Assembly (NCBI GenBank): GCA_964527215.1
Contig: CAZGNZ010000029.1
Coordinates: 1 to 56,674 of the forward strand
DNA: 56,674 nt
DNA from: CAZGNZ01 sp964527215
Lineage (GTDB): Bacteria; Fidelibacterota; Marinisomatia; SCGC-AAA003-L08; JACNLC01
Direction: 5' to 3'
Within the stretch, counting starts at the first letter, position 1. Every line of letters begins with the position of its first letter. Shown in pieces: positions 56,639 to 56,674 of this stretch. The position numbers were made by a program, and so were the translations under genes. The notes under the pieces were generated by a model. The model was not told where the DNA came from and searched no databases. It saw only the letters and a list, made by a program, of their open reading frames with translations.

Positions 56639-56674
56639 AATGCCATATGGCAACTGGAAGCAAATCTTATTTTG

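Larger units (their letters stand above)
55521..56674. other. Gene-free repeat region at the right end
   Basis: About 1.15 kb without a supported gene. It contains two direct repeats (55542-55790, 56387-56638), a 76-bp inverted-repeat element (56145-56220) and two GC-rich hairpins (56011-56064 and 56073-56099). Short frames here are read from repeat sequence and change between copies without regard to codons. Confidence 0.6.

Noticed and set aside
56456..56653. 65-codon minus-strand frame in repeat copy 2, partly readable in copy 1
   Set aside because: Differences between the copies change amino acids freely and the starts differ, so it is more likely non-coding repeat.

Overview
The window reads as a chromosomal segment of a Gram-negative bacterium of the FCB superphylum, most likely Candidatus Marinimicrobia (Neomarinimicrobiota) or a close relative. 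This is inferred from a fused LpxC-FabZ protein, secreted proteins ending in paired dockerin-like repeats, several carboxypeptidase-regulatory-like domains, and a full lipid A / BamA outer-membrane assembly set. No rRNA, tRNA, CRISPR array or intact transposase was found.

Layout. 1-7694 (+) is a surface-polysaccharide locus: a cut-off gene, a GT2 and a GT-D-like glycosyltransferase, a decayed stretch, a plant-type GDP-mannose 3,5-epimerase, a nucleotide-sugar dehydrogenase fragment, a ParB/Srx-like unknown, a nonulosonate trio (NeuA-like, NeuB-like, KdsC-like phosphatase) and Kdo transferase WaaA. A DUF3108 protein (7727-8497) runs into a minus-strand envelope operon (18189 to 8453) in the order uppS, bamA, skp, lpxD, lpxC-fabZ, lpxA, a small beta-barrel, dxr, rseP. 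Next come mrp, a 7Fe/8Fe ferredoxin and the three-subunit proton-translocating transhydrogenase (pntAa-pntAb-pntB, minus). Divergent from these is a plus-strand NfnAB-type ferredoxin:NADP oxidoreductase pair, so 18.7-26.1 kb handles electron flow between ferredoxin, NADH and NADPH. 26.3-41 kb is mostly housekeeping (coaBC, thrC, glyS, topA, aroB, aroK) with small enzymes. It includes a peroxiredoxin whose peroxidatic cysteine codon is UGA followed by a SECIS-like hairpin, which makes it a probable selenoprotein.

41-55.5 kb is accessory. It holds a small AT-rich dockerin protein bracketed by direct repeats, and a 1006-residue GH57/CBM25/dockerin secreted glycosidase behind a leader with two terminator hairpins. 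It then holds an ECF sigma factor and an anti-sigma factor that carries an extracytoplasmic carboxypeptidase-regulatory-like domain. Divergent from these are two secreted von Willebrand A proteins with the same domain, the second ending in a CsgG/LpoB-like module. A 207-bp foldback element follows, then hflK-hflC and a DUF2914 lipoprotein. The last 1.1 kb is repeats only.

Most interesting: the UGA-containing peroxiredoxin; the sigma/anti-sigma/vWA group that shares one extracytoplasmic domain; the structured leader before the GH57 gene; a shikimate kinase with Trp in place of the invariant P-loop Gly; two genes with no usual start codon where the protein family demands one; and mosaic repeat families around 41-43 kb and 55.5-56.6 kb.
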